A DNA stretch of 64,000 bases from Zingiber officinale (taxonomy: Eukaryota > Streptophyta > Magnoliopsida > Zingiberales > Zingiberaceae). A program made the translations under genes and the position numbers. The stretch is from positions 92,346,984-92,410,983 of the forward strand of contig NC_056005.1 of NCBI RefSeq assembly GCF_018446385.1, given 5' to 3'. This document shows positions 46,996 through 59,300 of this stretch, in pieces. The stretch's first letter is position 1. Each line of letters starts with the position of its first letter. Below the pieces are notes generated by a model. It searched no databases, was not told where the DNA came from, and saw only the letters and a list, made by a program, of their open reading frames with translations.

Positions 46996-47641
46996 CCAAC
47001 ATCCGGTCAACCTTGACCTGTTGGTATGTCATGCCTAGCATCTAGTCACTCCCTTGACCTGCTAGGACTCCCTTACCAAGTGTCCGGTCAATCCCTTTGA
47101 CCCACTTGGACTTTTCTCTGTGCCAAGTATCCGGTCAATCCCTTTGACCTACTTGGACTTCCCAGCACCAGATGTCCGATCATCCTTGATCCATCTGGAT
47201 TTTCCCTTGCCTGGCTTCACTCACCAGGGCTTTCACCTAGCTTCACTCACTAGGGTTTTCCATCTGCCTAGCTTCACTCACTAGGACTTTCACCTAGCTT
47301 CACTCACTAGGGTTTTCCCTCTGCCTAGCTTCACTCACTAGGACTTTCACCTGGCTTCACTCACCAGGATTTCCATCTGCCTAGCTTCACTCACTAGGAC
47401 TTTCACCTGGCTTCACTCACCAGGATTTCCATCTGCCTAGCTTCACTTACTAGGACTTCCTTCTGCCTGGCTTCACTCACCAGGACTTTCACCTGGCTTC
47501 ACTCACCAGGATTTCCATCTGCCTAGCTTCACTTACTAGGACTTCCTTCTGCCTGGCTTCACTCACCAGGACTTTCATTTTGCCTAACATCCCAGTTAGG
47601 ACTTCCCAGTCAAGTATCCAGTCAACCTTGACCTACTTGAC
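46996..47641. repeat. Chain of about 20 short inverted repeats
   Basis: Long units: 46996-47024 (arms CCAACA), 47034-47066 (CCTAGCA), 47076-47109 (CCAAGTG), 47123-47156 (CCAAGTA), 47168-47198 (CCAGATG). They are followed by thirteen units CCTRGCTTCACTCACYAGG (47210 to about 47570; two have TTAC for TCAC). A CCTAAC/GTTAGG unit (about 47583-47600) and a TCAAGTA/TACTTGA unit (47610-47640) close the chain. Each is followed by ACTT or a similar spacer. Confidence 0.9.
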
Positions 47642-50150
47642 TCTTCTTCAATCAATATCTTATTGTCAAACATCTAAACCCAAACCAAGACTCAGCTTGG
47701 TTACCCAGGTCAACCTTGACCTGAGGGATATTGCACCAACAAAAACAAGGTTTTTTTTTTTGTATTTTTTCAATGGTTGAAATCATTTGATCATTTTTTG
47801 ATTGATAACTCTGATTTAGTATCTGTTACTCTACAAACTTTATAAATAGAGAGTTCATTTCATTATTTTTCACATACCTCTTCTCTATTCTCATTCTCAA
47901 TTCCGTAATCTCTATACGCTTTCGACTCCAATTCTCCACACTTTTGACTTCCTCTTTCGAGTTTCGACTACAATGGAAGGAGGTCGAGCGCAAGAAGGAG
48001 GTCGAGGGCGAGGAGGTTCATCATCTTGATCTTGAAGGGGCAAGGAAATAGTGAATTCGAACATTCAATCCACTAATGATGAGATCGATCAACTTTCGAA
48101 TCCGACTTCGACACCTGAAACACAAGGAAGTACTGATGCAATTATTTCTAAGGTTCGGGAAGTTCCTTCTTTAAAATCTTTTATTTTTACTAAACATTTT
48201 GATAAAGTCATTTTTTCGTCGGGAGAATTGCGTGGAAAATATAAGCACTGCAATGCTTCCTATAAATTTCAAACTGGTGATGGCTATGGGTCATTGAAAC
48301 TACACATATAAGTGAAGTACTCGATGAAATTTGGAATTAACCGTGCTCAAACACAATTATCTAGATTTTCTTCTAGTGAAAGTAGTGATTCTAGTTTATT
48401 TTATATTCTAATAATAAATTAGAGAATCATTAGCTAGATTTATTTTTGAAGAACATCTTTCATTTAGTTTTGGATCTAAATGCACTTTTGAATATTTTTG
48501 TAAAGAATCTCTTAGTCCATCTGCTAAACGTGTTTCTAGAACTACACATACAAAAATAATTAAAAGATTAATAAAACAAGGGAAAAAATAACTAAAGAAT
48601 TTAGTAAATTAAATAATAAAATTTCTTTATATTCCGATATTTGGAGTGATCATTGACAAACAAATTTATATATAGGTGTAACTTTGCTATTAGATTGATA
48701 GCTCCTGGAATATCCAAAAAAAATTATTAGCTTATAAAATTTCTGATAAATCACATAATGCTTACGATATCTTATAATTATTATGTTTAATTTTAGAAGA
48801 ATATAGATTAACTCATAAAATATTTTCAATATCATTTGATAATTCTAATTTTAATACTGTTAGTATTAAAGAACTTAAATTTATATGTTAATCTATTATT
48901 AGTGGTTTATTTTTTCATATTCGTTGCATTTGTCATGCTTTAAATTTATGTGTTCAGGATGGATTAAGAATTTTAGCAAATTATATTGAACCAATTAGAA
49001 ATATCATTTCCTATTTATGGTTACATCCATATATAATGAAACAATGAGGTAAATTTTATAAAATTAAAAGAATGAAAACTAAAAAATTTCTACATAATAT
49101 ACCAATACGTTGGAATTCAACATATCAATTGTTATATGATTAGTTTCAATATAGAGAATTATTATGCTCATTTTTGCACAAAATATTAATAATGCTAATA
49201 TATATTTATTTTAACAACAATAGAATATTTGTGATAGTATTTGTAAAATTTTAAAAGTATTTAATGATGCACTGAATAACTTTCCAATTTTTATTATCGT
49301 ACTTCTCATTTATTTGTAGGAAATTTTTGTAATATATTATTAGTTTTAAATGAAAATAGTATTAATGAATTTTTATCTTATTGTATATTAACAATGAAAA
49401 CGAAATGAGAAAAATTATTTTTTCATATTCATGAAATTTATATAGTTGTATTTGTTTTAGACCCTAAATATAAATTAGAAGTTTTACAAAAAAATATAAG
49501 GTTTATAGTATGATGCTTTAATTCTATTTAAAGATTCTTCTTATGCTGATCCAAATAATAGTATATATAATATTAGAAATTATTTATACGATATTTATAA
49601 AGAATATAGTATAAAATTTGGAATACAACTTAATATTTCTTAAATATAAAATACTTGTAGTAGTAATTTAAAATTTATAGAAGTACAAATTTTATTAAAA
49701 GAATGGACGAAATACCCATGATGATCCTCAAGTTCCATGAGGAGCTTGAAAATTATTTTATGACTTCTTTTGATTTTAATGAAATAGATTTTGATGTCAT
49801 AAAGTGGTGGTTATAGAAGAGGTTTAAAACTTTCTCGTCCTCTCCATGATCGCCAAAGAAATTTTAGTTTATCTAATGTCAATAGTTGCTGTGGAACAAA
49901 TGTTTAGTGTCGGCGGTAATATATTGGATGAACAACAATCGACATTGTCTTTCGATTTGTTGGAAACCCAAGTATTACTTGACGATTGAACCATAGTCGA
50001 AAAAAGAATTCACAACTTTCAGATAGCGAAGTTGAAGAATTTGATATCGAAGGAATAAATACTACAAGAATGGGAAATGGAAGTGAATAACAACGCCACT
50101 TCATAAGGCAAAATGATGAAAAGATAAGAGAATTACATTGACTTTGATTC

Positions 50151-52690
50151 CCCTATACTTTAACGGATACATAAACAATTTAAATAAGTGCAAATCTTTT
50201 ATTTATAATGAACTTGTAATTTTTTTAATATAATAATCTTAAATCATGATGAACCATGCACGAACCGTGAACCATGATGAATCGTTGTGAACCGTGCATG
50301 AACTGTGAACCGTAACTATATTGAACAGTTAAAGTTAAGAGTTGACCGTCCAAGAATCGTTGAACCGACGGTTCTAAACCATTGAATTGTCGGACTATCA
50401 ATTTCAAATAGATCATATCTACCACTAGTGAGTTCCTAGAACCTCCTAACTCAAAAAATATCAAAATTTTAAATGTTTGAATGATATAAGGCAGTTTCAT
50501 CCGAAATTAGTTTATAAATTCTGAATTGTTTTAAATTAAAATTAATATATTTTTGAAAGTCTCTTGATATATTTATGTCTTTTATCTGCATTTGATAATC
50601 TAATTCAAAGTCCTCTCAATTTCAGACGAAATTGATTCGTGAACTTAGGGCAAAAAGGAGGGGTATTTTGAATATAAAAACAAAATGTACATACAGCAAG
50701 CAATTGTTCTCTCAACATCCAACGATTCAACGGCTGGTATTCTCCTTCTAGTCAAACAAACGTGAGTCACGTGACCAACTCCGATTCAAATCCTGCTATT
50801 TTTTTTTTTTTTGTTTTTAGCTGATTTATCGATATTATATATTAGATTCCGTGGTCAACATAAATAATTACTACATATTTTATTTTTCAGCAATGTTTTC
50901 TTTCAATTGTTCAAAAGTATATTAAAAATTAGTTTAAATATATTTCGGAATTAATGAAAACGACCCTCTTTATTTTCTTTTTCATGGAAAGAGAGTCGCT
51001 GTTAAATATATATATATTTCAAAAAAGCACCCATATTATTATTATTCATCCCAAAATATCTTAGTCCAAAATTGTTATACTAATTTTAACTAAATTAAGA
51101 TTTACTTAAATATTAATTAAATTTATTTTTATATTAATTAAAATTGCTCTAACTTAAACAACATTAATCCAATATTATTACAATAGTTATATCACAATTT
51201 GTGATAAAAGGTTAAACCAATCGGTCTCATACTATTTAGAAGGAAGTAAATCATATAAAAAAAATGATCTTTTACTCTATTGTTAAAAATTACTACTTTC
51301 TAATTAAACTATGATTTTCTAATTAATTAAGTATTATTGGACAGTAAAAATATTACAATTATATTATATAATAGCAGTTTTAATGAAAGCTACTATAATA
51401 GACCAAAAAGTTATTTAGGTATGAAATATTTGATAAAAGAGTATTCTAATACTTTTTCTTCCATAATAATAAAAATTAAAAGACAATGTTTTTCTTTGCA
51501 AAATATTAAATATATTTGTTTAAGAGTATAAATTAAAGAGACACTTCTAATGCGACATTTCTGTTTTTTTTTTTAAAAAGGGCCCCATCATATTTTTGAT
51601 ATAAAAAATATATTTATTTTATTATTGTAACAAATAGGAAGTAGTTGTTAAAATATGTAAAAATAAATTTATTCAATTTAGTAAAAAAAATTATACATAA
51701 AATATTTTTATATATTTTTTTATAATTTGGTTAAAAGTATTCAAACATTATCAAAATTATTTTAAAATAATCAAAATAACCATAAAAATATTCTAGTAAC
51801 CTTTTTAATTACTACTATAATATTGCAGCAATCAATTAATAAATTAGTATAATAATTAATTAATTAATATATTATTATAGTGGTCATTTATATGGTTGCC
51901 GTAATTGTAGCCGCCGTTAAATAACCATTAAATATTATATTTTTATTATAATAATTTTTAACTATGTTAAAGTTATTTTAATTATGTTTAATTGTTTAAT
52001 TAAATTGATAAAAAAATAATCTAAAAATGATCTTTTGTTTTGATATTTTAATTTAATTTAATTTAATTTATTTATTTTTTATAATTATAGTATATGAAAT
52101 AATAATATTTTGAGAATATAATTATTTTATTAAGAATGTATCCTTTTTACTAACTAATTAGTAAAATCTAAAATAACATTATGTTAATGTTATTTTTTTT
52201 TCATATCAGAAATAATTTTATTTTTTATTAGTAACTAGTGATTACGTGCATAGGTTGCGTAGCTAGTCCTCTTATATAAGATGGGCTGATGTAGGATGAG
52301 ATTTGGGGAAGAATAATTGACTATAAAAAATAATTTTAATTTATAGTCAACTATGATGTATTATTAAAAAATTTTTTATTAATCAATCAGTAATTTATAG
52401 TTCAAAATTCAATTATGATTATAGCATATTATTAAATGTTTTTTTTTCAGTCTTATATCTTAAAATTAACAACGTGGTTCAAAAAAGTTACTATAAACAT
52501 CTTAGATCGATTATGTTACAAATTATTTTTTTCTCTTAATTTTTTTTAGTTAAAATTAAATATAACATTAAATTAATTTTTTATAACGTGGAGTCCTAGC
52601 TTGCTAAAGGGATATTCGAATGTTATCCTAACACTACAACGCGTGTGTACGCTTTTCACAAAAATGATAATTAAAAATACTTTTTTTAAT
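50151..52690. repeat. AT-rich spacer, right copy of segmental duplication
   Basis: No gene is seen. It parallels 33931-36436 in order and content, including the phrases AAGCTACTATAATAGACCAA at about 51388 and GACACTTCTAATGCGACATT at about 51539. It ends in (AT)n next to the ARM promoter. Confidence 0.8.
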
Positions 52691-52750
52691 ATATATATAT
52701 ATATATATATTAATTACTGATTAATTGACGAAATTTAAATATTCAGGAAT

Positions 52751-52757
52751 TATAAAG
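52751..52757 (+). promoter_or_regulatory. Candidate TATA box of the ARM-repeat gene
   Basis: TATAAAG lies 222 bases upstream of the ATG and is conserved in the left duplicate at 43177. A G-poor leader follows. Inference from motif and position. Confidence 0.45.
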
Positions 52758-52972
52758 GTTTGTGGACAGGTAGTTGAGGGTCTAGTGCCCAACAACACGT
52801 CTCTCCCACTGATCGGAGCGAAGACACAAAGAAACAAAAAATAAATAAAAATCCCTTTTTTATTTTGTTCTTTCAGAGATAATCGATCGAGCTCAAGAAT
52901 TCCTCCTCAATTTCTCGATTTGGAGTCCGGAGATCGAGAAGAGGTAGCGGCGGCTGCTGCTCTCTTCCTGTA

Positions 52973-54202
52973 ATGGAGGAGAAGGTTCAGATGAGTGAGG
53001 TGCTCGAGGCCCTCAAGAAGGCTTCCAAGGACATTGAGGCCAACCCCGGCAAGGGCGGCGGCGGCGGCGGTAGTGATTTTGCTTCTCCTTCCATGAAAGT
53101 TCTCCTCGAGCTTTCTACTGGCTCTGACGATCTCCTCTCCGGTGATCCCCGTCTCTCCACCCTCTCTGACCTCCTTTCCAGCTTCAAGTCGCTCGTTTTT
53201 TCCCTGAAGTCTGGTTCGTGCCAGAAGGGTAAAGGTGGGATTTTGGGATCGATCCTCCGCCGGCGATCGAGCAAGAGCGACGAGATATCGAGGGTGGCCG
53301 GATCCATCGGCGCCGAAATCCAGTCGTGGATCTATCGGGTCAACGCGGATCGACTCGTCTCCGCTCTGCTGTCCGCCGAGAAACGCGACGAGGAGGAGCA
53401 AGCGCTGCTGCTTCGCGCCATGGAGTTGCGCGTCTCCCAGGGATTTGACCGCGGCCTGCAGGAGGTGCTCCTCCGTTACGGCGTCTTCGCCGCCGTGGAG
53501 TCCGCTCTCGCCGACGCCCTGGCGCCGAAGCTGGTCCGGGAGCGAGCGGCCGCGGCGGTGCTCGCTCTGGTCCGCTTCAACAAGGCCGTCTTCGTGGGCC
53601 CTGTTCTGATGGGCCCCACGGTGGACGCGCTCGTCTCCATGTCCTCTACCTCCGCCGCCGCGCTACGCGCTCTGAACGGGCTCATCGCGGCCATACGGAG
53701 CCCGCTGGTGGACGAGATCCAAGCCCGAAGGGCGATTCCGCGGTTGGTCGCCCTCCTCGCCAGCGGGGAGGGCGGCGCGGTCAGCATGGAGGTGCGCGTG
53801 CTGGCGCTCGACTGCGTTCTGGAGATCGGCTATTTCGGCCGGAAGGAGTCCAACGACGCGATGCTCGCCCAAGGGCTGATCAAGCGCCTGGCGGCGCTCC
53901 AAAGGTCGGACCTTGGCGGCACCCTGCTCGAGATAGACGCAAGCGGAGGCTGCGGGGTGCCCGTCGGGTGGCTGTGGCACGGACGGGCCGGAGCAGACGA
54001 GCGGCGGTTCCTGGAGACCCGTCCGTTCGCCAGCTGCGTCGCGCGCTGGGCGGTGCAGGTAGAGGTCGGCGAGGGGCTGCGGCAGCGGGAGAAGCGGGAG
54101 ATAAAGCGGCAGGTGGTGGAGAGGGTGAAGGAGGCCGCCGCCTCCGAGGCGGAGTCGGCCACATTGCTGGCGGAGGTGCTGTGGGGTTCCACCATATGGT
54201 AA
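52973..54202 (+). CDS. ARM-repeat protein, single exon, 409 residues
   Basis: The gene is GC-rich with no intron and an ATG preceded by CCTGTA. The N-terminus (MEEKVQMSEVLEALKKASKD) is followed by a Gly-run (about 28-33), a basic patch (RRRSSKS) and helical repeats of armadillo type from about 125 to 330 (for example LALDCVLEIGYFGRKESNDA). The C-terminal third has FLETRPFASCVARWAVQVEV and a Glu/Arg helix, ending EVLWGSTIW. It looks like the ARM half of plant U-box proteins, but no U-box is visible. Such proteins are usually scaffolds for protein contacts; the partner is unknown. A duplicate start exists at 43399. The stop is TAA at 54200-54202. Confidence 0.8.
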   Translation: MEEKVQMSEVLEALKKASKDIEANPGKGGGGGGSDFASPSMKVLLELSTGSDDLLSGDPRLSTLSDLLSSFKSLVFSLKSGSCQKGKGGILGSILRRRSSKSDEISRVAGSIGAEIQSWIYRVNADRLVSALLSAEKRDEEEQALLLRAMELRVSQGFDRGLQEVLLRYGVFAAVESALADALAPKLVRERAAAAVLALVRFNKAVFVGPVLMGPTVDALVSMSSTSAAALRALNGLIAAIRSPLVDEIQARRAIPRLVALLASGEGGAVSMEVRVLALDCVLEIGYFGRKESNDAMLAQGLIKRLAALQRSDLGGTLLEIDASGGCGVPVGWLWHGRAGADERRFLETRPFASCVARWAVQVEVGEGLRQREKREIKRQVVERVKEAAASEAESATLLAEVLWGSTIW

Positions 54203-55890
54203 ACAACAAAGCACATCACATTGCACCTGTAGAAATGGCGGTAGGGTTTGATTTCTCTTCCATGATCTTGGCTTCTTCCTTAATTAGCTGAGTGGATCGA
54301 ACCCAATGGCGTAGAAAAATCGACAAATGGGATAAAGATTTGATTGTTGTTGTTGTTGTAGGCACAAGCAGAAAGCTCGAGGATCATAATAAGCTCAAGG
54401 ATTGGAAGATAGACTAGTACAAGTTTTTGCTCTCAGAATTTCCTTTTTGATCAGCCATCTCCCATGACATCAACATTAAGATCTCTGTCAAACTCTCTCA
54501 GCCCTAATTTAGGGTTTCAGTAGAACAGATGGGGTTTACATCCACCATGAGAATCCAGAAAGCTACCAGTCATGTGCTAGGCTCTTCCTATCTCATCTTG
54601 AAGCTTGCACTTGCCATTGTTGAGTTGGCAAATTGCTAAAGAGCGGCACAGGGAAAATTCGAAAGAACTGTCTTTGTCGACGGCATGACAACGGTTGGCC
54701 CATTGCCGGATTCAAAGTGAAGCATTGCATTTGATGAAAAACTCTTGCACAAGTATGAATCCAATGACTATGTCTGTATCATAACCTGTCAGTTTTGGGC
54801 CCTTGTAATGTTGTTCTTCATTATTCTATGTTTTCTTCGTTTCAGAAACATGATCAGTGTAGTCATACAAATATGAATCCGATCATGTACACTTACCAAT
54901 TATGTGCAGTTTTTGTTCTCCAGATTGGATCAGTGTGGACTTTTTATGATTTCGGAAGAGTGACCTTAAACTTTGCATCTTCAGTTCACTGAATGAAACA
55001 TGCATCAGTTTATATGATGTATCCTCAGTTCTATCATTTTGGGAAAGTTGCATCGAATGGTTCTCAGTTTTAAGGTCATCGTCTTGTCGTGCCATTTCCT
55101 TATCACGAGCATATGTGAAGGTTAGATCTGTTTTATGAGCGAAGGGCAATTGAAACATGGATTATACTGAATGCCGGTGCGCAGAATTAGTATGAAGGAG
55201 ATCTTCACACTCTTTTTATGCGAAGAGCTGAGTAGAATTGTTGAATTGTGTTGAAAGAAACTTCATGCATTTGAATGTGAAGACTTCTTTTGCCCTAATT
55301 TTATGAGGAAAATGTCCGGCATGGATAGTAATCTTTGAAACTTGATCTAAACACCATTCGATCTTATTGTAATAGTATGTGTTGAAGCCATTTATCTATA
55401 ATACGAATGAAAACCTTGCTTTACTTGATTTTTTCATCTCTAGTGGTTGCCTCTATTCTTCCTTTACTCAAACCTAAAATGAAGGGATTTTGAGCTCTCG
55501 GTCGGGTTATTCGGATAGAGCTCATGCTCATTGGATCCTCTCCTATGTTTCATCTATTTATACTTTGTAACTTTTTTAATGTTTGTAGATTAAAAAATCT
55601 TTATAAAATAGATGATTACTTAGATCTAATCGAACGTTAGTGATCTAGATAAGGTCATAATCTCAATTTCAAATGGAATAAATATTTGATAGGTGAATTT
55701 AATTGATTCAATTCTCTAAAAATTTATAAAATAATTAATTTTATAATTTTTATATGAGACCCAATGATATGATTAACTTTTAATGTTATTCTTAAAGAAT
55801 ATTTACTATTTTATCTAAATTTATTTGCATTGTAGCTGCAATATCATTTATGCACCCAATAGTCGATATCGGGTCGGATCTATTTACCCG
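54203..55890. other. Intergenic sequence between ARM and TOM9-2 genes
   Basis: The first 1.2 kb has mixed base composition and probably contains the ARM 3' UTR. The region from 55550 to 55840 is AT-rich. Short frames are present but none has a recognisable domain. Confidence 0.5.
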
Positions 55891-55898
55891 TTATGAGA

Positions 55899-55906
55899 TT
55901 ATAAAT
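55899..55906 (+). promoter_or_regulatory. Candidate TATA box of the TOM9-2 gene
   Basis: TTATAAAT lies 92 bases upstream of the ATG at 55991, giving a plausible leader of about 60 bases. Confidence 0.5.
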
Positions 55907-55990
55907 CCGCCTATTTTGAGGGCATACCTGGCTTCTACCTCCCTCCTTGCACCGAGAGCCGAGCCGCCTCTTCCTTTCTCACTCGCAAAA

Positions 55991-56332
55991 ATGTCGTCTT
56001 CCTCCTCGAGCCGAAAGGGTTCGCTCCCGGGACGGGGCGACGGCGGCGGTGGAGGCGAGGGCGTGCTGTCCCGCGTTTCAAGCTCCGTATCCCAGTCTGC
56101 GATCGTCGCGCGGGGCAGGATCGCCGCCGCCGAGGCTGCCACCGTGACTAAGAAGCTCCTTCGTAGCACCGGGAAGGCCGCGTGGATCGCCGGCACCACC
56201 TTTCTCATCCTCATCGTCCCGCTTATCATCGAGATGGACCGTGAACAACAGCTCAACGAGTTGGAGATGCAGCAGTCCGCCCTCCTCGGCGCCCCCCCGC
56301 CGCCGCTGCCGCCCCAAACGCGGCACGCCTGA
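55991..56332 (+). CDS. Mitochondrial import receptor subunit TOM9-2 (TOM22-type)
   Basis: This is the small plant counterpart of TOM22, a core subunit of the outer-membrane protein translocase that joins TOM40 pores and receives precursors. It has 113 residues. It begins MSSSSSSRKGSLPGRGDG; an amphipathic stretch VLSRVSSSVSQSAIVARGRI is followed by KLLRSTGKAAWIAG and a membrane span at about 63-80 (AAWIAGTTFLILIVPLII). The short intermembrane tail is EMDREQQLNELEMQQSALLG plus a Pro-rich end. As in other plant forms, the long acidic cytosolic domain of fungal TOM22 is absent. The open frame extends upstream to 55850, but this ATG is chosen because family proteins start here and a TATA box lies close by. 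No intron. Confidence 0.9.
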   Translation: MSSSSSSRKGSLPGRGDGGGGGEGVLSRVSSSVSQSAIVARGRIAAAEAATVTKKLLRSTGKAAWIAGTTFLILIVPLIIEMDREQQLNELEMQQSALLGAPPPPLPPQTRHA

Positions 56333-59300
56333 GAGAGAAGCGATCCGATCCCGTGCTTAGATCGGTGGTAGTGGTAATTCCTATTAGGCAGCCGCATTTA
56401 ATTTGATGACTAGAACTGCTTTGGTGTTCTTGTTGAACTAAATTTTAGATTTCATGAGGATGATGGAGGATTATTCTATTTGGTTGTTTTCAGTGATTCC
56501 TTCTGATGAAGGTAGAAATAGTGTCCAAGAATCAAGATGAGATATTTCATTGCATAAATGATTGACTATGGTTGTTAATCTCTTAACAATTCTGTAGTTT
56601 GTGGTAGGATATGTGTTGTGTTTTCTTTTACTTTTCACATCTTTTGGTGATGGAAGATAGGTGCTTAAATGTTCGTAACTACTGATATTCCAAGTTGGCA
56701 TTGGCCTTCTAACCGTAGTATTTTGAAAAAAAAGTCCGGTATTGCAATTCTAATTGCTTAGATTGATTGACAATCACTTCTTTTAACATATGCAACCTAC
56801 AACTTTGCCCTGTTTTTCTCTTGATTTACTAGTTTTTATTTTGTACCCTATTGCGGATATATTATATCAAGCTTGATAATATTGCTTCTTTAGATTGACA
56901 CATCATGCATTAATCCCGATAAGAAGCAATTTATATATATTTTTTTTTGGGCACATATCTTCCATTGTGCATTTTATGCCTCTCTTAAAGTTGACTTAAA
57001 ACGTCTCATGTAGCTCTTCTTATAAAGTTCCTCTTAACTGATTTGTTGCGAGTGAATAGGTTAAGTTGACTTAATCCTGTTCATACAATGATTGGTTTAC
57101 ATTTTTTTGGATCAAATCCTTTGGTGTCAGAACACTATCCTTTCTGAATAGTTAGTCTGAGTTTCTTTAGCATACATGGAAGCCTCTTTACCAATATTTT
57201 GAATTTTCAGTTCTAGGTTTCTTCTCTCGTCCTCTACTATTGCATGATTGTCGAGTGAATTGTCAGATGAAATGCAATGTTTTTTTACTTAAACTTTGAA
57301 CAATAATAGACTATACTTTGTTAGAAAATAACATCATCGACAAGCCTATGGAATTACCAGTATTGTAAATGTATATTATTCCCAATCTGATTTGGTGAAA
57401 GATCCTGTTTAGAAGCTGAGGGATGGTCTTTTTTCTAGCTCATATTCCTCATGTTCATTCCATTGTGGTGAACAATTAATCAAATTACACATACAATCTC
57501 ATATTATATAGGACATCGACCATAATGTATTGATTATGCTGCTTTTGCCAGAAAGTATTTGGAAACATGCAAGTAGCTGAAGAGTAGAGACCAATTCCTG
57601 CACTCTTTGATTGTATGTTCATTAACTGGAAGTGACTATTTGCCATTATAGATTTATGTGAATGATATTCTCTAAACATATGGACAAAGAACATCAAGAA
57701 ACGTATCAGGTACCTGGAATATGAACAAAAGAAACTGAAAAAAAATAATCAATCCAGTCATTCAGAAATTTTTCTTCTTATGTTAATTACTGTATTTAAT
57801 AACTATGCTTCCAGTTTGATGCCCATAGTTGCTAGCTGTTTCATCCACAAAAGATTATGTTTAATGAGCATGCTTTCAGTTTGATTCCCATAGTTGCTAC
57901 AATAGTTGCTTCATCCACAAAAGGTTGTGCAATAGCTAGAAACACCTGTGCGTTCTATTTAGACCATCAACAGAGCAATTCCATTCTATTTTTCACATAT
58001 CCAGACATCAACATATCTTCAGCATCTGAATTAATTATATGTTATCAGAGACCACGGTTTTAGATTAGTTGTGCTTGAGAAATATACCAAGGATCTCTTT
58101 GTTACTATGGAACAAAAGGCCTATTAAAATTAGTATTTTTGCTATTTTCCTAGCTTCCCATTCTGTTCAGTTCAGTGTATTCATTAATCCATTTCTGATG
58201 CATTGGTATACATTTATCATACTTATCTCTTGTACAAATGTACTTATGGCATTATTTTTTCTATTGAATTTGTTATTTTCATTTTTGATCTTCTGGCATT
58301 TGTTATTTTATTCATGTATTGCTTAGAATTTGTGGATGAAATTATTAAATTTTAGATTATTTCAACTGAATATTGAAAGTATTAGCTTGTAATGGTGATA
58401 CTTAGCAAAGCAATTTTTTCATCTAACAAGTAGATGATTAGGTTAAAATTTAAATGAATATAAAAATAGAAATGATCGAATGCTAAGCAGCTTTTCAGCA
58501 TAAAAATTAAACATATAAAAAATGAAATTTAAACAAATAAAAAATGGAGATGCAGCGTAATGTATAAGACATCCCCATAGCTCTAGCGATAAAAAATATA
58601 GCATCTAGTAATTATAAATGTTCAAAATAGAGCAACAAAGAAAAAAAATCACTTTGTGTTGAATTGGGACAACAAAGGAAGCTAAAAATTGTGTGATCGC
58701 AATCAATTTAAATCATCAATTAATTAAGAGGATTAAAAGTTGAATCCCATTAGGAAGGAATATTCTAGGTATTGTCTTTGTTTACCTAATATTAAAAAAC
58801 AATTTGATGTAATCAACATTTTGATGGCGAAACCTTATCTCGTTCTCATGTAATGACTCTGAGTATTATGTTAAATAAATTGAATGGATATAAAGTTGAT
58901 TATTTTGGTAATTGACTTACTGTGTTCGATTTGTGGACGATTGCGTCAAGATTACAAAGAAAGCTGTCATAAATTTGGATCATTGAGCCTAATCTATTAG
59001 TTGACTGTGAATGGTTTGAGTTTTTTTGTAAAAAATTAATTTGGTTTAATTGAATTTAAATAATAAAAATAATCATTTTAAAAAATAATTTTAAATTAAT
59101 CAAATCCAATTTTTAAATTAAATTAATTTTGATTGATTATTTTAATTTAATCAAGATTTTGTTCTTTTGAGTATCTTGAAAGGAAAATTTTTAGAATAAT
59201 GTTCTCTTATTTGACATGATGAGAGATGATGATATTGGGATGAACGTAATTAATTTTTATTAAATAAAAATGTAAGATTTTTGAAGAGGAATATGAAATT

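Larger units (their letters stand above)
46176..47741 (-). mobile_element. Copia-type solo LTR with hairpin arrays, TSD AAAAC
   Basis: It starts TGTTAGGACC and ends TTGCACCAACA, with AAAAC duplicated on both sides (46171-46175 and 47742-47746). It splits a hAT head unit. Like LTR1 it has a G-run followed by GTGAATAG near its left end. A minus-strand TATA candidate (GTTTATAGC) lies at about 46660-46670. Five long inverted repeats follow at 46730-46954, then a chain of hairpin-forming units at 46996-47641. No internal coding region. Orientation minus is inferred from similarity to LTR1, whose primer site and gag fix direction. Confidence 0.9.
45190..50150 (+). pseudogene. hAT transposon, right copy, with three head units
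   Basis: Head units occur at 45190-45460 (partial), 45461-46113 and 46114-48340 (split by a solo LTR); each carries a leader and a BED zinc finger. The second reads SGELCVKCKYCNSSYKF then GYGSLK-stop-HVEVKHSMKFG; the third reads RGKYKHCNASYKF, where Tyr replaces the first zinc Cys. The body (48341-50000) has HIRCICHALNLCVQDGLRIL and FLHNIPIRWNSTYQLLYD, and the hAT C-terminal block VEQMFSVGGNILDEQQSTLS, then DLLETQVLLDD at about 49880-49985. Many stops, often TGA for TGG or CGA. Not functional as read. Confidence 0.8.

Noticed and set aside
53663-54226. Antisense frames across the ARM gene
   Set aside because: They are shadows of the GC-rich coding strand.
57857-58326. Short hydrophobic plus-strand frames after TOM9-2
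   Set aside because: The region is T-rich with no start context, homology or splice support.
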